A stretch of DNA of 8,422 nt from an uncultured Angelakisella sp. (GTDB lineage Bacteria; Bacillota; Clostridia; Oscillospirales; Ruminococcaceae): NCBI GenBank assembly GCA_947564495.1, contig CANOCD010000039.1, forward strand, positions 1 through 8,422, given 5' to 3'. This document shows positions 1 to 7,593 of the stretch, in pieces (within the stretch, counting starts at the first letter, position 1; every line of letters begins with the position of its first letter). The position numbers and the translations under genes were made by a program. The notes below the pieces were generated by a model. That model was not told the origin of the DNA. It did no database searches and was given only the letters and a program-made list of their open reading frames with translations.

Positions 1-1
1 T

Positions 2-18
2 GCAAAGGGAGACTTTGC
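2..18. promoter_or_regulatory. Inverted repeat upstream of the MarR gene (candidate operator or end of an upstream terminator)
   Basis: GCAAAG (2-7) and CTTTGC (13-18) form a perfect 6-base inverted repeat around a 5-base centre, with TTTT shortly after at 22-25. MarR-family dimers commonly bind palindromes of about this size near their own promoters, so this may be an autoregulatory operator. It could equally be the terminator hairpin of a gene lying left of the window. The left edge prevents a decision, and no convincing promoter can be read in the 62 bases before the gene. Confidence 0.35.
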
Positions 19-48
19 GTCTTTTCCCGCCTACTGCCTGCCACGATC

Positions 49-55
49 GGAGGTG
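49..55 (+). promoter_or_regulatory. Ribosome binding site that fixes the MarR start
   Basis: GGAGGTG at 49-55 is followed by a 7-base spacer and GTG at 63. This is a near-consensus Shine-Dalgarno site at ideal distance. It argues against the longer reading from the TTG at 15, which has no such site and would add 16 residues that do not resemble a MarR N terminus. Confidence 0.8.
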
Positions 56-62
56 CCCGCCT

Positions 63-551
63 GTGCCGTCCCTGAAAAAATTCCTCGCCTTCCTCGACCT
101 GGACCGGAAAAACCATACCCTCTCCCAAGCCTGCATCTTCCACCTCCTCTCCGGCGAGGACCTCCACCCCGGCCAGCTCCCCATCCTCTGGGCCATCGGC
201 CAGGCTGGCTGCACCACCCAGGGCCAGATCGCCAGGATCTTGGGCGTCAGCCGGGCCGCCGTCGCCGTCTCCGCAAAAAGAATGGAGCACACCGGCCTGG
301 TCCGCCGGGAAAAAGCCCCCAAGGACCAGCGGTGCACCATCGTTTCCCTCACCCAGAAGGGCCGGGAGATCGCCACCCGGGCCCGGGCCTCCCAGGAGGC
401 CGTCTTTTCCCGCCGCCTGGCCGGGTTCTCCCAAGAGGAGATCGCCACCCTTTTGTCATTTTACGAACGCATGAATCATAATCTGGAAAGATACCGGCAG
501 GAGCTGGAGCGTCCCTATCACCCCTGCCAGGAGGAGGAAGCCCTATGCTGA
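63..551 (+). CDS. MarR-family winged-helix transcriptional regulator
   Basis: This is a small dimeric DNA-binding protein (162 aa, typical for MarR) expected to repress genes until a small ligand releases it. The fold is readable: N-terminal dimerisation helices (about 1-45), helix-turn-helix with the recognition helix around 63-79 (GVSRAAVAVSAKRMEHTGLV), and a wing carrying the family signature D-x-R (KDQR, 87-90) followed by VSLTQKG. A C-terminal dimerisation helix runs from about 103 to 150. GTG at 63 is chosen because of the strong ribosome site at 49-55. The stop codon lies inside the start of the next gene (ATGCTGA, 545-551), so the two are translationally coupled. Adjacency suggests it controls the activase genes downstream, perhaps in response to an acyl-CoA or aromatic acid. 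The ligand is inference only. Confidence 0.9.
   Translation: MPSLKKFLAFLDLDRKNHTLSQACIFHLLSGEDLHPGQLPILWAIGQAGCTTQGQIARILGVSRAAVAVSAKRMEHTGLVRREKAPKDQRCTIVSLTQKGREIATRARASQEAVFSRRLAGFSQEEIATLLSFYERMNHNLERYRQELERPYHPCQEEEALC
529..551 (+). promoter_or_regulatory. Ribosome site and 7-base stop/start overlap coupling MarR to the activase
   Basis: AGGAGGAGGAAG (529-540) inside the end of the MarR gene precedes ATG at 545. The MarR stop TGA is at 549-551, giving the overlap ATGCTGA. The arrangement implies one mRNA and coupled translation. Confidence 0.75.
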
Positions 552-3500
552 AGATCGGATTGGATGTCGGCTCCACCACCATCAAGTGCGTGGTCCTCGA
601 CCAGGAGGACAACATCCTCTATTCCTCCTACCACCGCCATTACTCCCAGATCACCCAGAAAACCGGGGAGCTCCTCTCCCGGGTCCTGGAGGAGGTGGCA
701 GGAGACCGCCCCGCCTCCCTGGCCATCTCCGGCTCCGCCGGGATGGGCATGGCCCAGGGCTGCGGCATCCCCTTTGTCCAGGAGGTCTACGCCACCCGGG
801 TGGCCGCCTCCCGCCTGGCCCCCGGCACCGACGCCATCATCGAGCTGGGGGGCGAGGATGCCAAGCTCCTCTTTTTGACCGGCGGCCTGGAGGTCCGGAT
901 GAACGGCTCCTGCGCCGGGGGCACCGGGGCCTTCATCGACCAGATGGCCACCCTCCTCAAGGTCACCCCCGACGAGATGAACGACATGGCCGCCCGGGCC
1001 CAGCGCACCTACACCATTGCCAGCCGCTGCGGCGTTTTTGCCAAGACCGACATCCAGCCCCTCCTCAACCAGGGGGCCAAAAAGGAGGACGTGGCCGCCA
1101 GCATCTTCGGGGCGGTGGTGAACCAGACCATCGCCGGCCTGGCCCAGGGGCGGCGCATCCAGGGGAAGGTTTTGTACCTGGGCGGGCCCCTCACCTTCCT
1201 GCCCCGGCTCCGCCAGAGCTTCGACAAGACCCTGGGCCTCACCGGCCTCTGCCCCGAAAACTCCCTCTACTACGTGGCCCTGGGGGCCGCCTGGTGCGGG
1301 GAGGGGGAGACCGACCTCCCCGCCGCCATCGCCGCCCTTGCCGCCTACCGGGGCCAGGGGGAGTACGCCGTCATCCCGCCCCTTTTTGAGACGAAAGAGG
1401 ACCACGTGGCCTTTACCCAGCGCCACTGGAAGCACGCCGTCCCCTGCGGCCGCCTGGAGGAGGTCACCGGGCCGGTGTACATCGGCATCGACGCCGGGTC
1501 CACCACCGTCAAGACGGTGGTCACCGACCAGAACGGCGGGATGCTCTACTCCAAGTACCAGTCCAACTCCGGCAACCCTGTCCCCCTCATCCGGGATTTC
1601 CTCCGGGAGCTCTACGACCTGCGTCCCGACATCCGCATCGCCGCCGGGGCGGTCACCGGCTACGGGGAGGAGATCATCCAAAGCGCCTTCGGGGTGGATT
1701 ACGGGGTGGTGGAGACGGTGGCCCACTTCACCGCCGCCAAGAAGTTCCTGCCCCAGGTGGATTTCGTCATCGACATCGGCGGCCAGGACATCAAGTGTTT
1801 TAAGATCAAGGACGGGGTCATCGACAACATCTTCCTCAACGAGGCTTGCTCCTCCGGCTGCGGAAGTTTCCTCCAGACCTTTGCCGAGGCCCTGGGCTAC
1901 TCCATCCAGGACTTCGCCAACCTGGGCCTTTTCGCCAAAAAGCCGGTGGACCTGGGCAGCCGCTGCACCGTCTTTATGAACTCCTCGGTGAAGCAGGCCC
2001 AGAAGGACGGGGCCAGCGTGGAGGACATCTCCGCCGGGCTCTCCATCAGCGTGGTGAAAAACGCCCTCTACAAGGTCATTCGGGCCGCCGACCCCTCCGA
2101 GCTGGGGCGGCACATCGTGGTCCAGGGGGGCACCTTCTACAACGACGCCGTCCTCCGGGCCTTCGAGCAGGAGCTGGGGGTGGAGGTCATCCGCCCCAAC
2201 ATCGCCGGGCTCATGGGGGCCTACGGCGCCGCCCTCTACGCCATCCAGACCGAGGCCCTGGAGGGGAAGGACAAAGACCCGGACCGCCGCAGCGGCATCC
2301 TGGGCCCCCAGGAGATCGAAGCCTTCCAGCACAAGGTCCAGGCCGTCAGCTGCGGCCTCTGCCCCAACAACTGCCGCCTGACGGTGAACACCTTCGGCGG
2401 GGGGCGCAAGTACATCAGCGGCAACCGGTGCGAGCGGCCCATCACCCACAAGGCCCAGGACAGCTCCCTGAACCTCTACCAGCAGAAGCTCCAGATGCTC
2501 CAAAGCTACAAGCCGGTCCCCGGTCCCCGGGGCAAGATCGGCCTGCCCATGGGGCTCAACCTCTACGAACTGCTCCCCTTCTGGCACCGGTTCTTCACCG
2601 AGCTGGGCTTTGAGGTGGTCACCAGCCCCCTCAGCGACCGGGACCTCTACCTCAGCGGCCAGCACACCATCCCCTCGGACACCGTCTGCTTCCCGGCTAA
2701 GCTGATGCACGGCCACGTGGAGGCCCTTCTCTCCATGGGGGTGACCACCGTCTTTTACCCCTGTATGTCCTACAACCTGGACGAGGGCCTGGGGGATAAC
2801 CACTACAACTGCCCGGTGGTGGCCTACTACCCCGAGGTCATCCGCTCCAATATGCCCGAGGCCCGGGGGATCACCTTCATCACCGATTACGTGGGCCTCC
2901 ACCAGCGGCGGCACTTCCCCAAAAAGATGACCGCCATCCTCTCCCAGTATTACGGGGGGATCACCCTGCGGGAGGTGAAGAAGGCCGCCGACGCCGCCTA
3001 CAAGGAGTACGAGACTTATCTTGCCTCGGTCCGGGCCCAGGGGGCGGAGATCATCCGCCGGGCCCGGGAGGAGGGCCGGGAGCTCATCGTCCTGGCGGGG
3101 CGCCCCTACCACGTGGACCCGGAGATCAACCACGGCATCGACAAGCTCATCGCCAGTTTCGGGGTGGCGGTCATCACCGAGGACGCCGTCAGCGACCACA
3201 TCCGGAAGTTCCCGGTGGGGGTCCTCAACCAGTGGACCTACCACAGCCGCCTTTACGCCGCCGCCCGGTACATCGCCACCCAGCCGGACATGAACCTGGT
3301 CCAGCTGGTCTCCTTCGGCTGCGGGGTGGACGCCATCACCACCGACGAGGTGCGGGAGATTCTGGAGGCGGAGCACAAGATCTACACCCAGATCAAGATC
3401 TACGAGATCACCAACCTTGGGGCGGTGAAAATCCGCCTGCGGAGCCTGTTCGCCGCCATCCGGCAGCAGCGGGCGGAGCAGGCCCAAAAGGAGGGGGAAA

Positions 3501-3508
<8 letters not shown>
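545..3508 (+). CDS. Tandem-domain acyl-CoA dehydratase activase-related ATPase (BcrA/BadF/HgdC x2 + DUF2229/COG3580)
   Basis: An iron-sulfur ATPase related to HgdC, the activator of 2-hydroxyacyl-CoA dehydratases, and to benzoyl-CoA reductase ATPase subunits. These use ATP to inject a low-potential electron into a partner. Domain 1 (about 1-255) shows the ASKHA phosphate loop DVGSTTIK (7-14), ELGGEDAK (100-107), GSCAGGTGAF (121-130), SRCGVFAKTD (160-169) and the adenosine motif LGGP (212-215). Domain 2 (about 311-567) repeats this: DAGSTTVK (316-323), DIGGQDIK (410-417), EACSSGCGSF (433-442), SRCTVF (472-477), QGGTF. C123/C162 and C435/C474 are both 39 apart, so the two domains could build one [4Fe-4S] bridge as HgdC homodimers do. 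Then come a Cys cluster CGLCPNNC (603-610) with C629, and the DUF2229-like region (about 664-975) with DTVCFPAKLMHGH, DNHYNCP and AGRPYHVDPEINHG. The protein is expected to be cytoplasmic; no signal or membrane segment is seen. Known relatives are usually fused to the product of the next gene. The physiological substrate is unknown. Confidence 0.9.
3488..3508 (+). promoter_or_regulatory. Ribosome site and 8-base stop/start overlap between the two activase-complex genes
   Basis: AAGGAGGG at 3488-3495 lies 5 bases before ATG at 3501, and the upstream stop TGA is at 3506-3508 (overlap ATGGCTGA). This is a well-formed independent start, which supports a real gene boundary rather than a broken fused gene. 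Moving from the first frame to the second would need a +1 shift, so an ordinary -1 programmed slip would not join them. Confidence 0.75.
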
Positions 3509-4823
<1,315 letters not shown>

Positions 4824-4870
4824 GAGGCCCCGGCTGCCCGGTTTTCACAAGCAGAAGGCTGTGCATAGGA

Positions 4871-4904
4871 CCGCCCCGGAGAGTTTGCGCTCCGGGGCGG
4901 TTTT
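4871..4904 (+). terminator. Rho-independent terminator of the MarR-activase operon
   Basis: CCGCCCCGGAG (4871-4881) pairs perfectly with CTCCGGGGCGG (4890-4900), an 11-base-pair GC-rich stem with an 8-base loop, followed at once by TTTT (4901-4904). The T-run is on the + strand side, so it serves the three + strand genes. The rest of the 150-base gap (4824-4973) holds the second hairpin and nothing else I can identify. Confidence 0.85.
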
Positions 4905-4923
4905 GCGTCGGGGGCATGGCGGA

Positions 4924-4947
4924 GGCCCGGGGACGAATCCCCGGGCC
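4924..4947 (-). terminator. Hairpin at the 3' end of the carrier gene (candidate terminator, no U-tract)
   Basis: GGCCCGGGGA (4924-4933) pairs with TCCCCGGGCC (4938-4947), a perfect 10-base-pair stem. Read on the - strand the 4-base loop is TTCG. It lies 26 bases beyond the carrier stop codon. No T-run follows on the - strand, so it may act as a 3'-end stabiliser or a weak or Rho-assisted terminator rather than a classical one. Confidence 0.5.
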
Positions 4948-4973
4948 CCTAAAATGAGGAGTGAAACGATTAG

Positions 4974-6374
4974 TTAGACGTAGCCTATTGCGGAGGCGGC
5001 CGCCACGATGACCATAGCGGTGACAGCCCAGATGGCGAACAGCTTGGCCATAAAGCGTATCCAGCGGTCGTAGGGGATTCCGGCCATGCCGATGAAGCCC
5101 ATAAGGGCGGAGGAATGGGGGAGGATGTAGTTGCTCAGCCCGTCGCCGAAGTTGAAAGCCAGCACGGCGGTCTGACGGCTGACCCCCACCATGTCGGCCA
5201 CCGGCACCATGATGGGCATGGTCACGGCGGCCTGGGCGTTCCCGGCCACGATAAAGAAGTTGGTGACGGTCTGGAGGATGTACATCCCGGGGGCCCGGAG
5301 GAAGCCCGGCAGCATCCCGATGCACCCGGCAAGGCTCCGGACCACGGTGTCCAGAACACAGCCCTCGGTGAGGATAAGGGTGGTGGCGCAGCCCATGGCG
5401 ATGAGGATGGCGGGCTCGGTCATGTTCTTCATGCCGGTGATGTACTCCTTGGCGATGCGGCTGGGGCCGAATCCGGCGGCCAGTCCGGAAAGGATGGCCA
5501 TGTACATAAAGACCACCGAGACTTTATCCAGCCCCCATTTGTACTTGAGGCAGCCGGAGATGAGCCAGACAAAGCAGCCCAGGACCACAAGGAGGACCAG
5601 AGCCTTCCGGCGGTCCATCTGCTGGAACTCCTCCAGGGGCTTGGCCTCCACCACCCCCGAGCCGGAATATCCATACATGGTGCTTTTGGCCGGGTCCGCC
5701 TTGACCTTTTGGGCGTACCGGACCAGGTAGGCGCTGGTGATGAGCCAGAAGATGACGAAACTGACACACCGCAGCCACAGGCCGGAGAAGGGGACCAGCT
5801 CTGCGATCTGCTGGGCGATGACGGTGGTGTTGACGTTCAGGGTGCCGGTGGAAAAGCCGATGGCGCCGCCCAGGCAGATCATGCCGCAGCCCACGATGGC
5901 GTCAAAGCCGAAGGCCATGGCGATCATCACGCCGATGGGGGCAAAGCCGATGAACTGGTTGTTGGCCATAGTGGTGGTGGCCAGGCCGAACACCAGGGTA
6001 AAGGCGGGGATGAGCCAGGTCTCCCGGCCGGAGAAGATCTTGGCCAGCTTGGCGGTGAGGGCCTCAAAGGCCCCGGTGGCCAGGATGACGCCGAAGGAAC
6101 CGCCGATGATGAAGATGGAAAAGATGGTGGTGGCGTTTTTGGCGGCGGAGGCCATGATCTCCCCCGGGACCCGCCAGGGCGCCACCGGGGTGTTCTCCAC
6201 ATACTGGAAGGTGGAGGGGTCCACAACGGTGATGCCCTCTTCGTTTTGGTAACGCTGGTACTGTCCGGCGGGGATGCAGTAGGTCATCAGACAGGCCAGC
6301 AGGAGCACGCAGATGATGATCACATAGGAATGGGGGAACTTAAAGCCCTTTTTCACTTTTTCCGGGGATGCCAT
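4974..6374 (-). CDS. YfcC/DcuC-family inner-membrane carrier (IT superfamily, COG1288)
   Basis: A 466-aa polytopic membrane protein with many hydrophobic segments. The N terminus FKFPHSYVIIICVLLLACLM...IPAGQY is the hallmark of YfcC proteins, as is the C-terminal block: NAQAAVTMPIMVPVADMVGV (379-398), FGDGLSNYILPHSSALMGFI (409-428), AGIPYDRW (431-438). The membrane segments are at about 14-34, 82-102, 120-138, 142-175, 200-220, 256-275, 286-302, 322-338, 345-395, 404-430 and 443-465. Characterised relatives in the wider family move dicarboxylates or amino acids, often by ion-coupled symport or exchange, but the substrate here cannot be read from sequence. ATG at 6374 is chosen over the ATG at 6392 because a perfect AGAGGAGGT lies 6 bases before it, and the upper ATG sits directly before that site. 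It follows the hydrolase gene by 34 bases and probably imports the compound that enzyme cleaves. Confidence 0.87.
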   Translation of the reverse strand: MASPEKVKKGFKFPHSYVIIICVLLLACLMTYCIPAGQYQRYQNEEGITVVDPSTFQYVENTPVAPWRVPGEIMASAAKNATTIFSIFIIGGSFGVILATGAFEALTAKLAKIFSGRETWLIPAFTLVFGLATTTMANNQFIGFAPIGVMIAMAFGFDAIVGCGMICLGGAIGFSTGTLNVNTTVIAQQIAELVPFSGLWLRCVSFVIFWLITSAYLVRYAQKVKADPAKSTMYGYSGSGVVEAKPLEEFQQMDRRKALVLLVVLGCFVWLISGCLKYKWGLDKVSVVFMYMAILSGLAAGFGPSRIAKEYITGMKNMTEPAILIAMGCATTLILTEGCVLDTVVRSLAGCIGMLPGFLRAPGMYILQTVTNFFIVAGNAQAAVTMPIMVPVADMVGVSRQTAVLAFNFGDGLSNYILPHSSALMGFIGMAGIPYDRWIRFMAKLFAIWAVTAMVIVAAASAIGYV

Positions 6375-6380
6375 TTTGCT

Positions 6381-6389
6381 ACCTCCTCT
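6381..6389 (-). promoter_or_regulatory. Ribosome binding site that fixes the carrier start
   Basis: On the - strand AGAGGAGGT (6389 to 6381) precedes ATG (6374-6372) by 6 bases. This near-perfect match decides against the ATG 18 bases further upstream. Confidence 0.8.
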
Positions 6390-6392
6390 CAT

Positions 6393-6406
6393 GGGGACAC
6401 GGTCCC
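6393..6406. repeat. Short dyad between hydrolase and carrier, mirrored in the hydrolase leader
   Basis: GGGAC-ACG-GTCCC (6394-6406) is a perfect 5-base inverted repeat in the 34-base intercistronic gap. The 14-mer GGGGACACGGTCCC (6393-6406) matches the reverse complement of 7391-7403 (GGGGAACGGTCCC) except for one missing base. It could be a small mRNA hairpin or a chance GC-rich repeat. Confidence 0.35.
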
Positions 6407-6408
6407 GT

Positions 6409-7365
6409 TCAGCAGTTTTCCTTCAGCTGGGGAACGATGTTGTCCCAAACACAGTCCAGCAGAGCCTGGTAATCAAATTCGTGGGACATGATGGCCACGC
6501 AGGCGTCCTGCTCCGGCAGGACGATGACCATCTGGCCGCCCCAGCCCAGCCCCCGGTAGGCGTTGTCCCGGGCGCACCGCCAGAAGAAGTAGCCGTACCC
6601 GGCGCACTCGTCCTGGCCCAGGGCCTTGCCCTCCACCCGGTTGGAGATCAGGTTGCCGGTGGCCTCTTCGATCCAGGCGGCGGGGACGAGCTGCCGGCCC
6701 TCCCACCGGCCCTTGTCCAGGAGCAGCTGGGCAAAGCGGGAAAGTTCGGTGGTGGAAAGGTGCAGGCCGCCGCAGCCCAGGGTGTATCCGCCCGCGGCGG
6801 ACTCGAACCACTGGGGGTTTTTGATGCCCAGGGGCAGGAAGAGCCGGGGCATGAGGTAATCCCGAAGCCGCTGGCCGGTCCGGTCCTGGATGACCACCGA
6901 GCAGAGGTAGGGGCCGAAGTTGTTGTACTTCCAGTGGGTGCCGGGGGTGTAGGGGACATCGTAGGTCATGGCGTACTGGATCCAGTCATCGTTTTCCAGC
7001 TCGTCCCGTCCGGGGATGCCGGGAACGCCGGAGTAGCCCTCCAGGATGAAGTAGTCGTGGCCGCTGGCCATCATAATGGTGTCCCGGATGGTCATCTTCA
7101 GCAGATTTTCCGGGGGATCTTTGGGGAGCTTGTCCGGGAAGATCTCGGCGGGACGCTCGTCCAGGCGGAGGATACCTTCCTCCACCGCCAGGCCCACCGC
7201 CATGCTGACAAAGCTCTTGCTCACCGAGTGGATGTTGTCCCGGCGGTTGTCCCGCCAGTCAAAGCGGCCGACCTCCTCCCCGTGCTGACGGACCACCACA
7301 TGGTAGGTGGTCAGCTTTTTTTGGATAATATCGTGGATATAACCTTCCAGGCTGATCTTTTTCAT
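6409..7365 (-). CDS. Cytoplasmic serine hydrolase, class C beta-lactamase / penicillin-binding fold
   Basis: This 318-aa enzyme belongs to the beta-lactamase-related serine hydrolases (esterases, D-aminopeptidases, amidases). The active-site serine motif S-x-x-K is SVSK (47-50) and the Y-x-N motif is YNN (147-149). The third motif is probably GWGGQ (274-278), with W-G-G in place of the usual H/K-x-G. Conserved surrounding text includes SKSFVSMAVGLAVEEGILRLDE (49-70), MTIRDTIMMASGHDY (91-105), GLHLSTTELSRFAQLLLDKG (200-219) and GYGYFFW (256-262). There is no signal peptide (MKKISLEGYIHDIIQKKL), so it should act in the cytoplasm rather than on cell wall or periplasmic drugs. ATG at 7365 is chosen because of GAGGAG just upstream; the longer reading to 7500 would run through the promoter region. 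It is first in an operon with the carrier, so its substrate is likely an imported ester, amide or small peptide (inference). Antibiotic resistance is not indicated. Confidence 0.87.
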   Translation of the reverse strand: MKKISLEGYIHDIIQKKLTTYHVVVRQHGEEVGRFDWRDNRRDNIHSVSKSFVSMAVGLAVEEGILRLDERPAEIFPDKLPKDPPENLLKMTIRDTIMMASGHDYFILEGYSGVPGIPGRDELENDDWIQYAMTYDVPYTPGTHWKYNNFGPYLCSVVIQDRTGQRLRDYLMPRLFLPLGIKNPQWFESAAGGYTLGCGGLHLSTTELSRFAQLLLDKGRWEGRQLVPAAWIEEATGNLISNRVEGKALGQDECAGYGYFFWRCARDNAYRGLGWGGQMVIVLPEQDACVAIMSHEFDYQALLDCVWDNIVPQLKENC

Positions 7366-7390
7366 CGTGTACTCCTCTTGGATCTTTTCA

Positions 7391-7430
7391 GGGACCGTTC
7401 CCCGCCGGCAGGGCCCTTGCCGGAAGGAAC
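7391..7430 (-). promoter_or_regulatory. Hairpin in the 5' leader of the hydrolase-carrier mRNA
   Basis: CCGGCA (7405-7410) pairs with TGCCGG (7418-7423) around a 7-base loop, and an outer GTTCC (7397-7401) pairs with GGAAC (7426-7430) across a small internal loop. It begins about 10 bases after the predicted - strand transcription start and 32 bases before the hydrolase start codon. It may stabilise the mRNA 5' end or modulate expression. No riboswitch class is recognised. Positions 7391-7403 are part of the mirrored repeat with 6393-6406. Confidence 0.45.
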
Positions 7431-7432
7431 AC

Positions 7433-7461
7433 TTTACTTTACCCCTATTATGAAGTATAAT
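7433..7461 (+). promoter_or_regulatory. Predicted sigma70/SigA promoter for the LysR gene
   Basis: TTTACT (7433-7438; 4 of 6 to TTGACA), a 17-base spacer and a perfect TATAAT (7456-7461). Transcription would start near 7468, giving a leader of about 125 bases before the GTG at 7594. Its elements interlock with those of the opposing promoter. Confidence 0.55.
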
Positions 7462-7475
7462 TTGGTATATGTAAA
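7447..7475 (-). promoter_or_regulatory. Predicted sigma70/SigA promoter for the hydrolase-carrier operon
   Basis: On the - strand, TTTACA (7475 to 7470; 5 of 6 to TTGACA), a 17-base spacer and CATAAT (7452 to 7447; 5 of 6 to TATAAT). The start point would be near 7440, giving a leader of about 75 bases that contains the hairpin at 7397-7430. Confidence 0.6.
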
Positions 7476-7477
7476 AT
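7460..7477. promoter_or_regulatory. Candidate LysR-type regulator binding site (T-N11-A dyad)
   Basis: ATTTGGTATATGTAAAAT is an imperfect dyad (6 of 9 positions match between the arms) with T and A partners spaced as T-N11-A (for example T7461 and A7473), the generic LysR box form. It covers the -35 of the hydrolase promoter and the end of the -10 of the LysR promoter, where it could both activate one and repress the other. In AT-rich DNA such dyads are common, so this is a proposal. Confidence 0.35.
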
Positions 7478-7538
7478 CGAATTGAAGAGATAAAAGACAT
7501 TCGGTTTTTCTTATATCAATAAAGAAAAGTTCAAGTTG

Positions 7539-7555
7539 TTGTGGCAGTTCCACAA
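7539..7555. promoter_or_regulatory. Perfect 6-base inverted repeat in the LysR leader
   Basis: TTGTGG (7539-7544) and CCACAA (7550-7555) flank CAGTT. It could be a second regulator site or an mRNA hairpin in the LysR leader. It is followed by A rather than T residues on the + strand, so it is not a terminator for + strand transcription. Confidence 0.35.
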
Positions 7556-7559
7556 AAAA

Positions 7560-7579
7560 GGCCCCATTTTCATGGAGCC
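7560..7579 (+). promoter_or_regulatory. Hairpin directly before the LysR ribosome site
   Basis: GGCCCCAT (7560-7567) and ATGGAGCC (7572-7579) pair over 8 positions with one mismatch around a TTTC loop. It ends one base before the AGGAGGT site at 7581-7587. Such a placement could influence ribosome access; the function is unproven. Confidence 0.35.
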
Positions 7580-7580
7580 G

Positions 7581-7587
7581 AGGAGGT
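7581..7587 (+). promoter_or_regulatory. Ribosome binding site that fixes the LysR GTG start
   Basis: AGGAGGT at 7581-7587 with a 6-base spacer to GTG at 7594. The nearby ATG at 7572 is upstream of the site and out of frame, so GTG is the start. Confidence 0.8.
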
Positions 7588-7593
7588 CGCTTT

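Noticed and set aside
15..62. Longer MarR reading from TTG at 15
   Set aside because: The extra 16 residues (MRLFPPTACHDRRCPP) are unlike a MarR N terminus, and the GGAGGTG at 49-55 points to GTG at 63.
6375..6392. Carrier start at the ATG at 6392
   Set aside because: This ATG sits directly before the Shine-Dalgarno sequence that serves the ATG at 6374, and has no good site of its own.
5115..6491. 458-residue open frame on the + strand opposite the carrier gene
   Set aside because: Composition is dominated by G, D, H and E without any fold signature, and it is antisense to a clear membrane protein with a strong ribosome site.
6409..7365. Antibiotic-resistance beta-lactamase
   Set aside because: No signal peptide, a divergent third motif and linkage to a metabolite carrier make a metabolic hydrolase more likely.
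6376..7485. 369-residue open frame on the + strand opposite the hydrolase gene
   Set aside because: Antisense shadow of a gene with intact S-x-x-K and Y-x-N motifs. It would also read into the promoter region.
7366..7500. N-terminal extension of the hydrolase to 7500
   Set aside because: It would translate the AT-rich promoter and leader hairpin. GAGGAG just before ATG at 7365 marks the real start.
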